A stretch of DNA of 64,000 nt from NCBI RefSeq assembly GCF_045207655.1, contig NZ_CP108784.1:3906001-3970000 (forward strand). The letters are read 5' to 3'. Both the position numbers and the translations under genes were made by a program. Shown one piece after another: positions 1 to 8,900 of this stretch (position 1 is its first letter; each line of letters opens with the position of its first letter). The DNA comes from Embleya sp045207655. GTDB taxonomy: Bacteria > Actinomycetota > Actinomycetes > Streptomycetales > Streptomycetaceae. Below the pieces are notes generated by a model. The model made no database searches, was not told where the DNA came from, and saw nothing but the letters and a program-made list of their open reading frames with translations.

Positions 1-120
1 CGTTTGAGGCCAAGCAGCCCGGCCGGCGCTTGAGGCCACCTCGGCCAAAGGCCAGGCCACCCCAGCCCGGCCGGCGCATGAGGCCAAGCAGCCCGGCCGG
101 CACATGAGGCCAAACCCCGC
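1..120. repeat. Dispersed GC-rich intergenic repeat, cluster 1
   Basis: Three to four copies of a unit close to CCCGGCCGGCGCTTGAGGCC lie in tandem just beyond the 3' end of the acyl-CoA synthetase gene. The same unit recurs near 19.86-19.99, 56.87-56.98 and 59.66-59.75 kb, always between genes. Such units are common between genes in Streptomyces-like genomes; a termination or mRNA-end role is an inference. Confidence 0.7.
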
Positions 121-127
121 CCCCGCG

Positions 128-1759
128 TCAGCGGCGAACCGCCTCCTCCGCAGCCCGCGCCCGAAGCTCGAACTTCAACACCTTCCCGCCCGGATTCCGC
201 GGCAACTCGGTGACGAACTCGACCGCCCGAGGCACCTTGTAGTTCGCCATCTCCTGCCGGCAGAACGCGATGATCTCCTCGGCCGTGACCTCCGCCCCCG
301 GCCGCAGCAGCAGGTACGCCTTGCCCACCTCACCCATCCGCGCGTCCGGAACACCCACCACCGCGGCCTCCGAGATCGCCGGATGCCCCGCGAGCACCGA
401 CTCGATCTCCGCCGGGTAGGCGTTGAAGCCGCCGACGATGAACATGTCCTTGATCCGGTCGGTGATCCGCAGGTTGCCGTGCACGTCCAACACGCCCACG
501 TCGCCCGTGTGCAGCCAGCCGTCCGCGTCGATCGCCTCGGCGGTCTCCTCCGGGTCCTCGAAATAGCCCTTCATCACGTTGTAACCGCGCACCCACACCT
601 CGCCGGACTCGCCGACGGCGGTCGGCTTCCCGTCCGCGTCCACGGTGACCACCTCGACCCCGGGAATCGCCCGGCCGGACGTGGACGAGACGACCTCGGC
701 CGAGTCGCCCTGCCGGCACATGGTGGCCGTACCGCACGACTCGGTCAGCCCGTACGCGGTGAGCACCGAGTCGAAGCCCAGTTCCTCGGCCATCCGGGTG
801 ACCAGGGACAGCGGCACCGCCGCCGCGCCGGTGACCGCCAGACGCAGCGAGGACAGGTCGTACCCGCCCGTCCCCTCGCGCGCCACCGCGTCCAGGAGCG
901 ACGTGTAGATCGTCGGCGCGCCCGGCAGCACGGTGACCCTCTCCTGCTGGATCACCGTCATCGCGGCGTCCGCGTCGAAGACCGCCTGCGGGATCATCGT
1001 GGCACCCTTGATCAGGCTCGCGACGATCCCGGCCTTGTACCCGAAGGTGTGGAAGAACGGGCTGACGATGAGGTACCGGTCGCCCTCGGTGACACCGACC
1101 ACCGACGCCCACGTGTCGAACACCCGCAGCGTCTGCGCATGGGTGGTCATCACACCCTTGGGCCGGCCGGTGGTGCCGGAGGTGAAGATGATGTCGCCGA
1201 TGTCGTCCGCGCCGACGCTCGCCTTGCGGGCGTCCACCTCGGCGGCGGTGATCCGCTCGCCGCCGGCCAGGAAGTCCGCCCACGCGACGCAGTCGTCCGG
1301 CGCGGTGTCCGCGAGCACGACCACCCGGCCCAGCTCGGGCAGGTCCGCGAAGGCCCGGCCCTCCGCCGCGCCGCCGGCCGCCCGCCGGAGCATCCCGACA
1401 TAGGACGAGCCGAGGAAGGTGCCCGATACGAACAGCAGCCTGGCATGCGTCCTGGCCAGCACGAACCTGGCCTCGGCGCCCTTGTACCGGGTGTTCATCG
1501 GCACCACGACCGCGCCCGCGGTCAACGCGCCGAGCGCGGACACGATCCACTCCAGCGAGTTCGGCGCCCAGATGCCGACCCGGTCGCCCTTGTCCACGCC
1601 CGCCGCGACGACCGCCGCCGCGGCACGCCGGACGCGGTCCCGCAGTTCGCCGTAGCCGACCCGTACATTGCCGTCCACCACGGCCTCACGGTCACCGAAA
1701 CGGTCCGCCGCGCTGTCCACGAGGGCAGGGATGCTCCCCCACTCAAGGTCCCCTTGCAT
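128..1759 (-). CDS. fadD3: FadD3-like acyl-CoA synthetase (HIP-CoA ligase)
   Basis: A 543-residue AMP-forming acyl-CoA ligase that should activate a carboxylate through an acyl-adenylate to its CoA thioester. The P-loop TSGTTGRPKG lies at residues 193-202, YGLTES near 334, and the C-terminal catalytic lysine in NPGGKVLK near 526. By memory it is close to mycobacterial FadD3, which loads the steroid C/D-ring acid HIP onto CoA. The neighbouring fadA6, ipdABC and echA20 homologues support that substrate. The ATG follows a GGGAG ribosome site. A palindromic operator lies 35 bp upstream and is shared with the divergent crotonase gene. Family is certain; exact substrate is inferred. Confidence 0.9.
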   Translation of the reverse strand: MQGDLEWGSIPALVDSAADRFGDREAVVDGNVRVGYGELRDRVRRAAAAVVAAGVDKGDRVGIWAPNSLEWIVSALGALTAGAVVVPMNTRYKGAEARFVLARTHARLLFVSGTFLGSSYVGMLRRAAGGAAEGRAFADLPELGRVVVLADTAPDDCVAWADFLAGGERITAAEVDARKASVGADDIGDIIFTSGTTGRPKGVMTTHAQTLRVFDTWASVVGVTEGDRYLIVSPFFHTFGYKAGIVASLIKGATMIPQAVFDADAAMTVIQQERVTVLPGAPTIYTSLLDAVAREGTGGYDLSSLRLAVTGAAAVPLSLVTRMAEELGFDSVLTAYGLTESCGTATMCRQGDSAEVVSSTSGRAIPGVEVVTVDADGKPTAVGESGEVWVRGYNVMKGYFEDPEETAEAIDADGWLHTGDVGVLDVHGNLRITDRIKDMFIVGGFNAYPAEIESVLAGHPAISEAAVVGVPDARMGEVGKAYLLLRPGAEVTAEEIIAFCRQEMANYKVPRAVEFVTELPRNPGGKVLKFELRARAAEEAVRR

Positions 1760-1793
1760 GATCGCTCCCGGTGAGGCCAGAGGTTGATTGAAC

Positions 1794-1808
1794 CTGACGG
1801 TACGTCAG
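1794..1808. promoter_or_regulatory. Palindromic operator O1 (CTGACG-GTA-CGTCAG)
   Basis: A perfect inverted repeat with 6-bp arms and a 3-bp spacer between the divergent acyl-CoA synthetase and crotonase genes. It is the best match to a motif found upstream of many catabolic genes in the window. Confidence 0.8.
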
Positions 1809-1894
1809 ATCATGGCGGCGAGGGAAGCGGCATCACGGCGATCGAGACGCAGACCACCGCGACGTGGTGGTCACCGATGATTGAGGGCTGAGGC

Positions 1895-2671
1895 ATGCGC
1901 AAGTTCGAGACGCTGGGCTACGAGCAGGAGAACGGCGTCGCGTGGGTGACGTTGAACCGCCCGGACCGGCACAACGCGTTCGACGTCACGATGATCGACG
2001 AGCTGCACACCGTGTGGCGTGAGCTGCGCCACGACGACGACGTGCGCTGCGTGGTGCTCACCGGCGCGGGCGACAAGGCGTTCTGTACCGGCATCGATCG
2101 GGGCGTGGACATCCCGCAGCCGTCGTCGCCGTACATGATGGACGACCCGATGCTCCGGATCGGGCCGAAGTTCTCCGACCTGTGGAAGCCGGTCATCATC
2201 GCGGTCAACGGGATGGCCTGCGGCGGCGCGTTCTACCTGCTCGGCGAGTGCGAGTTCGTGATCGCGGCGGAGGAGGCGACCTTCTTCGACCCGCACACCA
2301 CGTACGGCATGGTGTCCGGATTCGAGTCGATGCACCTGGCCCAGCGCATGCCACTGGGCGAGGTCATGCGGCTCACCCTGCTGGGCAACGCGGAGCGGAT
2401 GAGCGCCAAGCGCGCCTACGAGACGGGGCTGGTGTCGCAGGTGGTGCCCGCCGCCGAACTCCTGGACACCGCGCGCTGGGCCGCCGAGACGATCGCCTCC
2501 TACCCGCCGCACGGCGTACAGGGATCGGTCCGCTCGATCTGGGCCGCCCGCGACCTGACCCGCGCACAGGCGCTCACCATGGCCCCGCACATGATCGAAC
2601 TGGGCAACCTGGACTGGTCCGAGCAGGCCGGCCTGTTCCAGACCCGCAGCAAGGAGTACCGGATCCGCTGA
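1895..2671 (+). CDS. Crotonase-family protein lacking both hydratase glutamates
   Basis: A 258-residue enoyl-CoA hydratase/isomerase superfamily protein with the usual N-terminal TLNRP segment and the oxyanion-hole region VNGMACGG around residues 106-113. When aligned by eye with rat mitochondrial enoyl-CoA hydratase, the positions of Glu144 and Glu164 are Tyr and His. Ordinary water addition is therefore unlikely; an isomerase, lyase or hydrolase reaction is possible. The start ATG follows GGGCTGAGG. It is transcribed divergently from the FadD3-like gene across operator O1, so it is probably co-regulated with the HIP genes. Substrate unknown. Confidence 0.85.
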   Translation: MRKFETLGYEQENGVAWVTLNRPDRHNAFDVTMIDELHTVWRELRHDDDVRCVVLTGAGDKAFCTGIDRGVDIPQPSSPYMMDDPMLRIGPKFSDLWKPVIIAVNGMACGGAFYLLGECEFVIAAEEATFFDPHTTYGMVSGFESMHLAQRMPLGEVMRLTLLGNAERMSAKRAYETGLVSQVVPAAELLDTARWAAETIASYPPHGVQGSVRSIWAARDLTRAQALTMAPHMIELGNLDWSEQAGLFQTRSKEYRIR

Positions 2672-2788
2672 GGGCGCGCCGAGGCCCCCCGACCCGCTCG
2701 CGCGGATCGGGGGCTCGGCCGGACGACGGCCGCCCTGTTGCGTCGTCGGGCTGTGGGGCTCGAAGGGCCGTGGTGCTCGTAAGGCCGG

Positions 2789-2818
2789 GGACCGGAAGGC
2801 CGTGGGACCGGAAGGCCG
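2789..2818. repeat. Short direct repeat GGACCGGAAGGCCG
   Basis: Two exact 14-bp copies 16 bp apart lie between the convergent crotonase and dehydrogenase genes. A GC-rich imperfect hairpin at about 2690-2720 precedes them and may end transcription of the crotonase gene. Confidence 0.4.
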
Positions 2819-2839
2819 CAGGTCGGAAAACCGTGCGGC

Positions 2840-3868
2840 TCAGAAGGTGGGCGTGGTCGGGGCCGGCGACGCCCCCAGCAGGTCCGTCGCGACCCGGTCG
2901 CGGTGTGCGCCCGTGTCGCCCCACGCGCTGCCCAGCGCCCACGCGCGCTTCATGAAGAGCTGGAGATCGTGCTCCTCGGTGTAGCCGATCGCGCCGTGCA
3001 CCTGGAGGCAGTTGCGGGCCGCGAGGTCGGCCGCCTCGCTCGCGTAGATCTTCGCCATCGACACGTCGCGGTCCGCCGAGGGCAGGTCGCGGGCGAGCGA
3101 GTAGGCCGCGCGCAGTACCACCGGACGGGCGAACTCCAGCCTGATCAGCACGTTGGCCAAGTGGTGCTGGACCGACTGGTGGGTGCCGATCAGCACGCCG
3201 CGCTGGACCCGCTGCTTGGCGTAGTCCACCGTCATGTCCAGCATCCGTCGAGTCAGGCCGAGCAGTTGTGCCGCCGCGCCGAGCGCACCGCGGTTCGCCG
3301 CACGGGCCAGCGCCCGGTGGGCACCGGAGGCCACCAGGGTCTGGTCGGTCGGCCGGAAACCGACGGTGTGCAGCTTGCGGCTGCGGTCGACCGAGCGTTG
3401 TGCGGTGAGCTCGCAGTCGCCCGGCTCGACCACGTGCAGCTCGCCGTTGTCCAGCCCGATCACCAGCAGGTCGGCCGCCGCGGCCTCGACCGCGAGCCGC
3501 TGCCCCGGCAGCAGCACCGACGCGGTGGCTTGCCCGGCCGCGATCTTCGCCAACCATCCGGCGTCGGGGGCGAACTCGGCGAGCAGGCCGACCGCGACCG
3601 CCGATTCGAGCAGCGGTTCGGGCAGCGCCGCGTAGCCGGTCTCGACCAGCACGGCGGCGAGTTCCTCGTCGCCCATGCCCAGGCCGTCGTACTCCTCGGG
3701 GACCACGATGCCGGTCACGCCGACCTTGGCGAGTTCGGCCCAGCGCTCGGAGATCGCGCTGTCGGCGTCCCACGCGGCGCGTACGTGCGCGGTGGTGCAC
3801 CGGTCGGCGAGGAATTCGCGGACCGTGTCGCGGAACAGTTCCTGGTCTTCGGTGTATGCGAGGCGCAT
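2840..3868 (-). CDS. Acyl-CoA dehydrogenase, small (beta-type) subunit
   Basis: A 342-residue acyl-CoA dehydrogenase family protein. It starts with the usual TEDQELFRDTVREFL motif and ends with the VHGAIGYTEEHDLQLFMKRA segment, but lacks the C-terminal GT-N-EIQRN element that completes FAD binding in full-length members. This short form is known from the beta subunits of alpha2beta2 steroid acyl-CoA dehydrogenases of actinobacteria. The full-length partner ends 13 bp upstream in the same operon (3882-5024), so the two probably form one FAD enzyme that introduces a 2,3-double bond into a CoA thioester. It would be controlled from operator O2. Confidence 0.88.
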   Translation of the reverse strand: MRLAYTEDQELFRDTVREFLADRCTTAHVRAAWDADSAISERWAELAKVGVTGIVVPEEYDGLGMGDEELAAVLVETGYAALPEPLLESAVAVGLLAEFAPDAGWLAKIAAGQATASVLLPGQRLAVEAAAADLLVIGLDNGELHVVEPGDCELTAQRSVDRSRKLHTVGFRPTDQTLVASGAHRALARAANRGALGAAAQLLGLTRRMLDMTVDYAKQRVQRGVLIGTHQSVQHHLANVLIRLEFARPVVLRAAYSLARDLPSADRDVSMAKIYASEAADLAARNCLQVHGAIGYTEEHDLQLFMKRAWALGSAWGDTGAHRDRVATDLLGASPAPTTPTF

Positions 3869-3881
3869 CGTCGGAATCCTT

Positions 3882-5024
3882 CTACTTCGCTCGGGGCAGG
3901 CCGAGGATGCGTTCGGCGATCGTGTTCCGCTGGATCTCGTTGGTGCCGGCGTAGATCGGCCCGCCGAGCGCGAACAGGAAGCCGTCCAACCAGCCGCCGT
4001 CGCCGTCGTCCAGCTCGCCCGCCTCGCCGAGCAGGCGCAGCGCGGTCGCGTGCAGCTCGACGTCCATCTCGGACCAGAAGACCTTGTTGATCGAGGAGTC
4101 CGCGCCGATCGCGCCGCCCGCCTGAAGCTTGGTGACGGTGCCGAAGGTGAACAGCCGGTACGCCTCGGCGTCCATCCACGCGCGCACCACCGCGTCCCGC
4201 TCGGCCGGGCGCGGGTCCCGCCGATACAGGTCCAGCAGCCGGTTCGCCGGTGCCACGAAGCGGCCCGGGCTGCGCAGGTTGAGCCCGCGCTCGCTGCCGG
4301 TGGTGGCGATCATGATCTTCCAACCCTCGTTCACCCCGCCGAGCACGTCGGCGTCGGGGACGAAGACGTTGTCCAGGAAGACCTCGGCGAAGCCGGGCTC
4401 CCCGTCCAGTTGCGGGATCGGCCGCACGGTCACGCCCTCGGCGGCGAGGTCGACCATGAAGTAGGTCAGGCCGCGGTGGCGCTGCGCGTCCGGATCGGTG
4501 CGGAACAGGCCGAACAGGCGGTGTCCGTAGGTGCCCCGCGAGCTCCAGATCTTCTGCCCGTTCAGCAGCCACCCGCCGCGCTCGTCGTCCCGATCGGCGC
4601 GCGAGCGCACGTTGGCCAGGTCGGAGCCGGCCTCCGGCTCGGACCAGCCCTGGACCCAGATCTCCTCACCGGAGGCCATCTTCGGCAGGTAGCGGTCCTG
4701 CTGCTCCTTGCTGCCGAACTCGAAGACGGTCGGCGCGAACAGGAAGATGCCGTTCTGGCTGACCCGGCCAGGGGCACCCGCGCGGTAGTACTCCTCCTCG
4801 AAGATCAGCCATTCGGTCAGGCCGGCCTCGCGCCCGCCGTACTCCCTCGGCCAGGACACCACCGCCCAGCGCGCGTCGAAGAGCTTGCGCTCCCACGCCT
4901 GGTGGGCCGTGAAGCCCTCCCGCGTGTCCATCGACGGCAGTGGCTCGGCGGGCACGTTGGCGGCCAGCCAAGCGCGCACCTCCCGGCGGAACTCCTGCTC
5001 CTGCTCGGTGAATTCGAGATCCAC
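3882..5024 (-). CDS. Acyl-CoA dehydrogenase, large (alpha-type) subunit
   Basis: A 380-residue acyl-CoA dehydrogenase starting VDLEFTEQEQEFRREVRAW and ending with the GTNEIQRNTIAERILGLP element typical of the FAD-binding alpha subunits of actinobacterial steroid dehydrogenases. The central EPEAGSD motif is present. I chose the GTG at 5024 because GAGGGAG lies 8 nt upstream; an open frame continues further but without homology. It is followed after 13 bp by the beta-type gene. Operator O2 lies 73 bp upstream, shared with the divergent thiolase. It is probably a FadE31-like member; the exact acyl-CoA is not deducible. Confidence 0.9.
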   Translation of the reverse strand: MDLEFTEQEQEFRREVRAWLAANVPAEPLPSMDTREGFTAHQAWERKLFDARWAVVSWPREYGGREAGLTEWLIFEEEYYRAGAPGRVSQNGIFLFAPTVFEFGSKEQQDRYLPKMASGEEIWVQGWSEPEAGSDLANVRSRADRDDERGGWLLNGQKIWSSRGTYGHRLFGLFRTDPDAQRHRGLTYFMVDLAAEGVTVRPIPQLDGEPGFAEVFLDNVFVPDADVLGGVNEGWKIMIATTGSERGLNLRSPGRFVAPANRLLDLYRRDPRPAERDAVVRAWMDAEAYRLFTFGTVTKLQAGGAIGADSSINKVFWSEMDVELHATALRLLGEAGELDDGDGGWLDGFLFALGGPIYAGTNEIQRNTIAERILGLPRAK

Positions 5025-5096
5025 TGGGCGACTCCCTCGACGGGTGTGAGACCGAGGACACACAGGTCGAAACCCGGTCGGACACGGGTAGCATAA

Positions 5097-5111
5097 CTGA
5101 CGGGTCGTCAG
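5097..5111. promoter_or_regulatory. Palindromic operator O2 (CTGACG-GGT-CGTCAG)
   Basis: A perfect 6-bp-arm inverted repeat with a 3-bp spacer, between the divergent dehydrogenase operon (start 5024) and thiolase gene (start 5240). Confidence 0.8.
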
Positions 5112-5239
5112 GTTAGCTGTTGCACGCGGTGTGGCGACACCGTAAGCGGCGTGCGATCGGACACGCGGGCGGGCTTTCGGGCCGACCGGGGTGCGAGCGC
5201 GATCGCCGGCCGAACACACGAGGATCAAAGGGGGCCCCA

Positions 5240-6406
5240 GTGGCCGAGGCATACATCGTCGACGCGGTCCGTACGCCGGTCGGCCGCAAGAAGGGCAGCC
5301 TGGCCGGGGTGCACCCGGCCGACCTGGGCGCGCACGCGATCCAGGCGCTGGTCGAGCGCAGCGGGATCGACCCGAACGTGGTCGAGGACGTGGTGTTCGG
5401 CTGTGTCGACACGATCGGCCCGCAGGCGGGCGACATCGCCCGCACCGCGTGGCTCGCGGCGGGCTACAGCGAGGCGGTGCCCGGGGTCACCATCGACCGG
5501 CAGTGCGGCTCCTCGCAGCAGGCGATCCACTTCGCGGCCCAGGGCGTGATGTCCGGCACGCAGGACGTGGTGATCGCCGGTGGCGTGCAGAACATGAACC
5601 AGATCCCGATCGGCGCGGCGATGACCTCGGCCGTGCCGCTCGGCTTCTCCGACCCGTTCTCCGGCTCCAAGGGCTGGGTGGCGCGCTACGGCGACGAGCC
5701 GGTGGACCAGTTTTACGGCGCCGAGCTGATCGCGAAGCGGTGGGACATCTCCCGCGAGGAGATGGAGCGCTTCGCGCTCGCGTCGCACGAACGCGCCCTG
5801 CACGCGATCGACAGCGGCTTCTTCGAGCGCGAGATCGCGCCGATCGACGTGGACGGCACGCCGGTCTCGGTCGACGAGCCGCCGCGCCGGGGCACCACCT
5901 TGGAGAAGATGGCGGAGCTGAAGGTGCTGATGGAGGGCGGCCGGATGACCGCCGCCGTCGCGTCGCAGATCTCCGACGGGGCGGCGGCGCTGCTGATCGT
6001 CTCCGAGGGCGCGCTGAAGCGGTACGGTCTCACCCCGCGCGCCCGGGTCCACCACATGAGCGTGCGCGGCGCGTCCCCGATCGAGATGCTCTCCGCGCCG
6101 ATCCCGGCCACCGAGTACGCGTTCGCCAAGTCCGGCCTGGGCATCGACGACATCGACGCGGTCGAGATCAACGAGGCGTTCGCCCCGGTCGTGCTGTCCT
6201 GGATGAAGGACATCAAGGCCCCGCACGAGAAGGTCAACCCCAACGGCGGCGCCATCGCCCTGGGCCACCCGCTCGGCGCCACCGGCGCCCGCCTGATGAC
6301 CACGCTCCTGCACCACTTGGAGCGCACCGGCGGCCGCTACGGCCTGCAGACCATGTGCGAGGGCGGCGGCCAGGCCAACGCCATGATCATCGAACGCCTG
6401 GGCTGA
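5240..6406 (+). CDS. fadA6: FadA6-like thiolase
   Basis: A 388-residue thiolase that cleaves a 3-ketoacyl-CoA with CoA. The nucleophilic Cys lies in DRQCGSSQQ (residue 89), the catalytic His in GHPLGATGA (343) and the second Cys in TMCEGGGQAN (373). Overall it is close to mycobacterial FadA6, the thiolase of steroid C/D-ring degradation. The GTG at 5240 is preceded by AAAGGGGG; a longer open frame upstream has no homology. Operator O2 lies 129 bp upstream. A strong hairpin at 6438-6478 follows the stop. Confidence 0.92.
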   Translation: MAEAYIVDAVRTPVGRKKGSLAGVHPADLGAHAIQALVERSGIDPNVVEDVVFGCVDTIGPQAGDIARTAWLAAGYSEAVPGVTIDRQCGSSQQAIHFAAQGVMSGTQDVVIAGGVQNMNQIPIGAAMTSAVPLGFSDPFSGSKGWVARYGDEPVDQFYGAELIAKRWDISREEMERFALASHERALHAIDSGFFEREIAPIDVDGTPVSVDEPPRRGTTLEKMAELKVLMEGGRMTAAVASQISDGAAALLIVSEGALKRYGLTPRARVHHMSVRGASPIEMLSAPIPATEYAFAKSGLGIDDIDAVEINEAFAPVVLSWMKDIKAPHEKVNPNGGAIALGHPLGATGARLMTTLLHHLERTGGRYGLQTMCEGGGQANAMIIERLG

Positions 6407-6437
6407 CCCGGCGTCGGATCGCCCGACACGCGAAACA

Positions 6438-6478
6438 CCGAAGGGCGCGACCACGGATTCGGTGGTCGCGCCCTTCGG
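6438..6478. terminator. Bidirectional hairpin terminator
   Basis: Perfect 17-bp arms around a 7-nt loop lie between the convergent thiolase and MMPL genes. Confidence 0.8.
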
Positions 6479-6499
6479 CGGTCGTGCGGTCGCGCCGGG

Positions 6500-8701
6500 T
6501 CAGATCTGCCGCTGGTACACGTGCGGCTCGTACTCGGCCGGGTGCTGCGGCGCCGCGTGCTGCGGGGCGTGCACCCGGGGGATGCGGCTGGGCCACCAGT
6601 TGGCCCGGCCCAGCAGGGTCATCAGCGAGGGCAGGATCACGATGCGGACCACGATCGCGTCGATCAGGACGGCGGCGGCCAGGCCGATGCCCATCTGCTT
6701 CATGTCCAGCATGCTCAGCGTGCCGAAGACCACGAACACCGAGACCATCACGATCGCCGCGCTGGTGATCACCCCGGCCGAGCCGGTGATGCCCTTCTCG
6801 ACCGCGGCCTTGGTGGACATGCCCTGCATGGCCGCCTCGCGGATCCGGCTGACCACGAAGACGTGGTAGTCCATCGACAGGCCGAACAGCACCACGAACA
6901 GGAACAGCGGCAGCCAGGAGATGATCGCGCCGCTGGAGTCGAAGTCCAGGATGCCCTCGGCCCAGGTGTGCTGGAAGACCACGACCAGGAAGCCGAACGA
7001 GGCCAGCGCGGAGAGCAGGTTGATCCCGATCGCGGTGAGCGCCACCACCACCGAGCGGAACGTCACCGACATCATCACGAAGGTCAGCAGCAGCACGAAC
7101 GCGATCACCAACGGCAGCTTGTCCTGCACGTGGTCGGCGAAGTCCTTGTTCTCCGCCGTCTCGCCGGAGACCGCGAACTCCGCGCCGGAAACCTTGCCGA
7201 CGGTGTTCGGCAGCACGCTCTCACGCAGTTGCTTCAGCGCCGCCTTGGCCTGAGTCGAGCTGGAGATGTGCGGCACGGTCACGTCCACCTTGAACGCGCG
7301 CCCGTCCTTGGAGACCAGCACCTCGACCGGGTCCTGGGTGAACAGCGGGTTGTTCCGGGTCTGCGCGACCGCCCGGTCCAGCGCGGCGCGGGTCTCCTTC
7401 TCCTTGCCGACCGGAGCCAGCGCGACCAGGTTGTACGGGCTGTGCTTGCTCGGGTAGGCCTCGGTCATCCGGTCGTAGGTCTGCATCGTGGCCATCGAGC
7501 GCGGGAAGTCGTCGCTGGAGGTGTTCTGCAGCTTCATTCCGAAGGCCGGCAGGGCCAGCGCGCCCAGGGCGATCACCGACACCGCGAGGGTGATGGCGGG
7601 GTGGTTCAGCGCGGGGCGCAGCAGCGCCTTCCACACGCGCGGCTCGCGGTCCTCGCGGGCGGTCAACCGCCACAGGACCGGAATCCGCGGGCGGTCGATC
7701 TTGTTGCCCAACTTGGCGAGCAGCGCGGGCAGCACGGTGAGCGAACCGATCATGGCGACCGCGACCACGATGATGCCGCCGGTGGCCAGGCTGGAGAAGA
7801 TCGCGTCGTCGGCGATGTACATGCCGGCCATCGAGACGGCCACCGCGATCGCGGAGACCACCACGGCGTGCCCGGAGGTGGCGGCGGCGATCTCGATCGC
7901 GTCGATCCGGCCGCGGCCCTTGGCCCGCTCCTCCCGCTCACGCTTGACGTAGAAGAGCGAGTAGTCGACGCCGACCGCCATGCCCATCATCATGATCACG
8001 CTGGAGACGGTGCCCCCGTCGGGAAAGACGGCGGAGGCGAGGCCGTACAGGCCGATCGAGGCGCCGACCGCGGAGATGGCCAGCAGCACCGGCACCGCGG
8101 CGGCGATCATCGCGCCGAACGCGACCATCAGGATGACCAGCGTCACCGGCAGACTGAACAGTTCGGCCTGGCCGAGGTCCTTGCCGATCTGGTCCTGGAT
8201 GCCCTTGCCGATCGACGCGTCGCCGATCTCCTCGACCCGCAGGTCCGGGTGCGCCTTCTGGACGCTCGCGGTCGCCTCGAGCAACGGGTCGATGTGGTCC
8301 TGGGCCTTGTCCGCCGACCCCTTCATGGTGAGCGGGACCAGCAGCGCGCGCCCGTTGTCGGACGGGATCGGCGCGGCGACGTCGGCGACCTCGGGCAGCG
8401 CCCGCAGCTTCGTGGTGACCTCGACGGCGACCTTGTCGGCCGCGGCCCGGTCCAGCGTGCCGTTCTTCGCGGTGATCAGCACGTTCTCGCTCGCGGCGGC
8501 GTCGAGGCCGTACTGCCGGGAGATCTCGTCGGCCCGGCCGGACTGGCCGTTGCCCATGTCCGCGCTTGTGGTCTTCTCGGTACCCGCCATGCCCCCGACG
8601 ACCAGGCAGATGGCGACGAACGCGATCCACATGGTGATCGCCCGCCACGGGTGGGTGGCGCTCCATCGTGCGACGCGAACGGTCGCCGGCTGCTTGGCCA
8701 T
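6500..8701 (-). CDS. MMPL-family (RND-type) membrane transporter
   Basis: A 733-residue MMPL protein with two repeats, each made of one membrane helix, a large extracytoplasmic domain and a bundle of five helices. The conserved GVDYSLFYVKREREE and GLSMDYHVFVVSRIREA motifs mark the helix-4 proton-relay region of each half. The family exports lipids or hydrophobic small molecules using proton motive force. The ATG at 8701 has GAGGGGACC upstream. It lies between fadA6 and ipdC, but no operator was seen at its promoter, so membership of the regulon is uncertain. It could export or import a sterol-like or acyl compound, or a toxic intermediate; substrate unknown. Confidence 0.88.
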   Translation of the reverse strand: MAKQPATVRVARWSATHPWRAITMWIAFVAICLVVGGMAGTEKTTSADMGNGQSGRADEISRQYGLDAAASENVLITAKNGTLDRAAADKVAVEVTTKLRALPEVADVAAPIPSDNGRALLVPLTMKGSADKAQDHIDPLLEATASVQKAHPDLRVEEIGDASIGKGIQDQIGKDLGQAELFSLPVTLVILMVAFGAMIAAAVPVLLAISAVGASIGLYGLASAVFPDGGTVSSVIMMMGMAVGVDYSLFYVKREREERAKGRGRIDAIEIAAATSGHAVVVSAIAVAVSMAGMYIADDAIFSSLATGGIIVVAVAMIGSLTVLPALLAKLGNKIDRPRIPVLWRLTAREDREPRVWKALLRPALNHPAITLAVSVIALGALALPAFGMKLQNTSSDDFPRSMATMQTYDRMTEAYPSKHSPYNLVALAPVGKEKETRAALDRAVAQTRNNPLFTQDPVEVLVSKDGRAFKVDVTVPHISSSTQAKAALKQLRESVLPNTVGKVSGAEFAVSGETAENKDFADHVQDKLPLVIAFVLLLTFVMMSVTFRSVVVALTAIGINLLSALASFGFLVVVFQHTWAEGILDFDSSGAIISWLPLFLFVVLFGLSMDYHVFVVSRIREAAMQGMSTKAAVEKGITGSAGVITSAAIVMVSVFVVFGTLSMLDMKQMGIGLAAAVLIDAIVVRIVILPSLMTLLGRANWWPSRIPRVHAPQHAAPQHPAEYEPHVYQRQI

Positions 8702-8789
8702 TGTCAGGTCCCCTCGTGTTCCACTGTGTGTCCCGCTGACAGTTCGAGTCTGTCGGCGGGACGCTCGCGGAACACTGCGCCGGGACCCC

Positions 8790-8820
8790 GATCCGGGGTG
8801 GGTCCAGACCCACCCCCGGG
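8790..8820. terminator. Possible terminator after ipdC
   Basis: An imperfect GC-rich inverted repeat (about CCGGGGTGGGT / ACCCACCCCCGG) lies between the ipdC stop and the MMPL start on the minus strand. Confidence 0.4.
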
Positions 8821-8900
8821 TGGGCGCGGACACCGTGCGAACCCGACGCCGGCACCGCCCGGGTGGGCGATGCCGGCGTTCACGGGAGGCGGGAGGGCGG

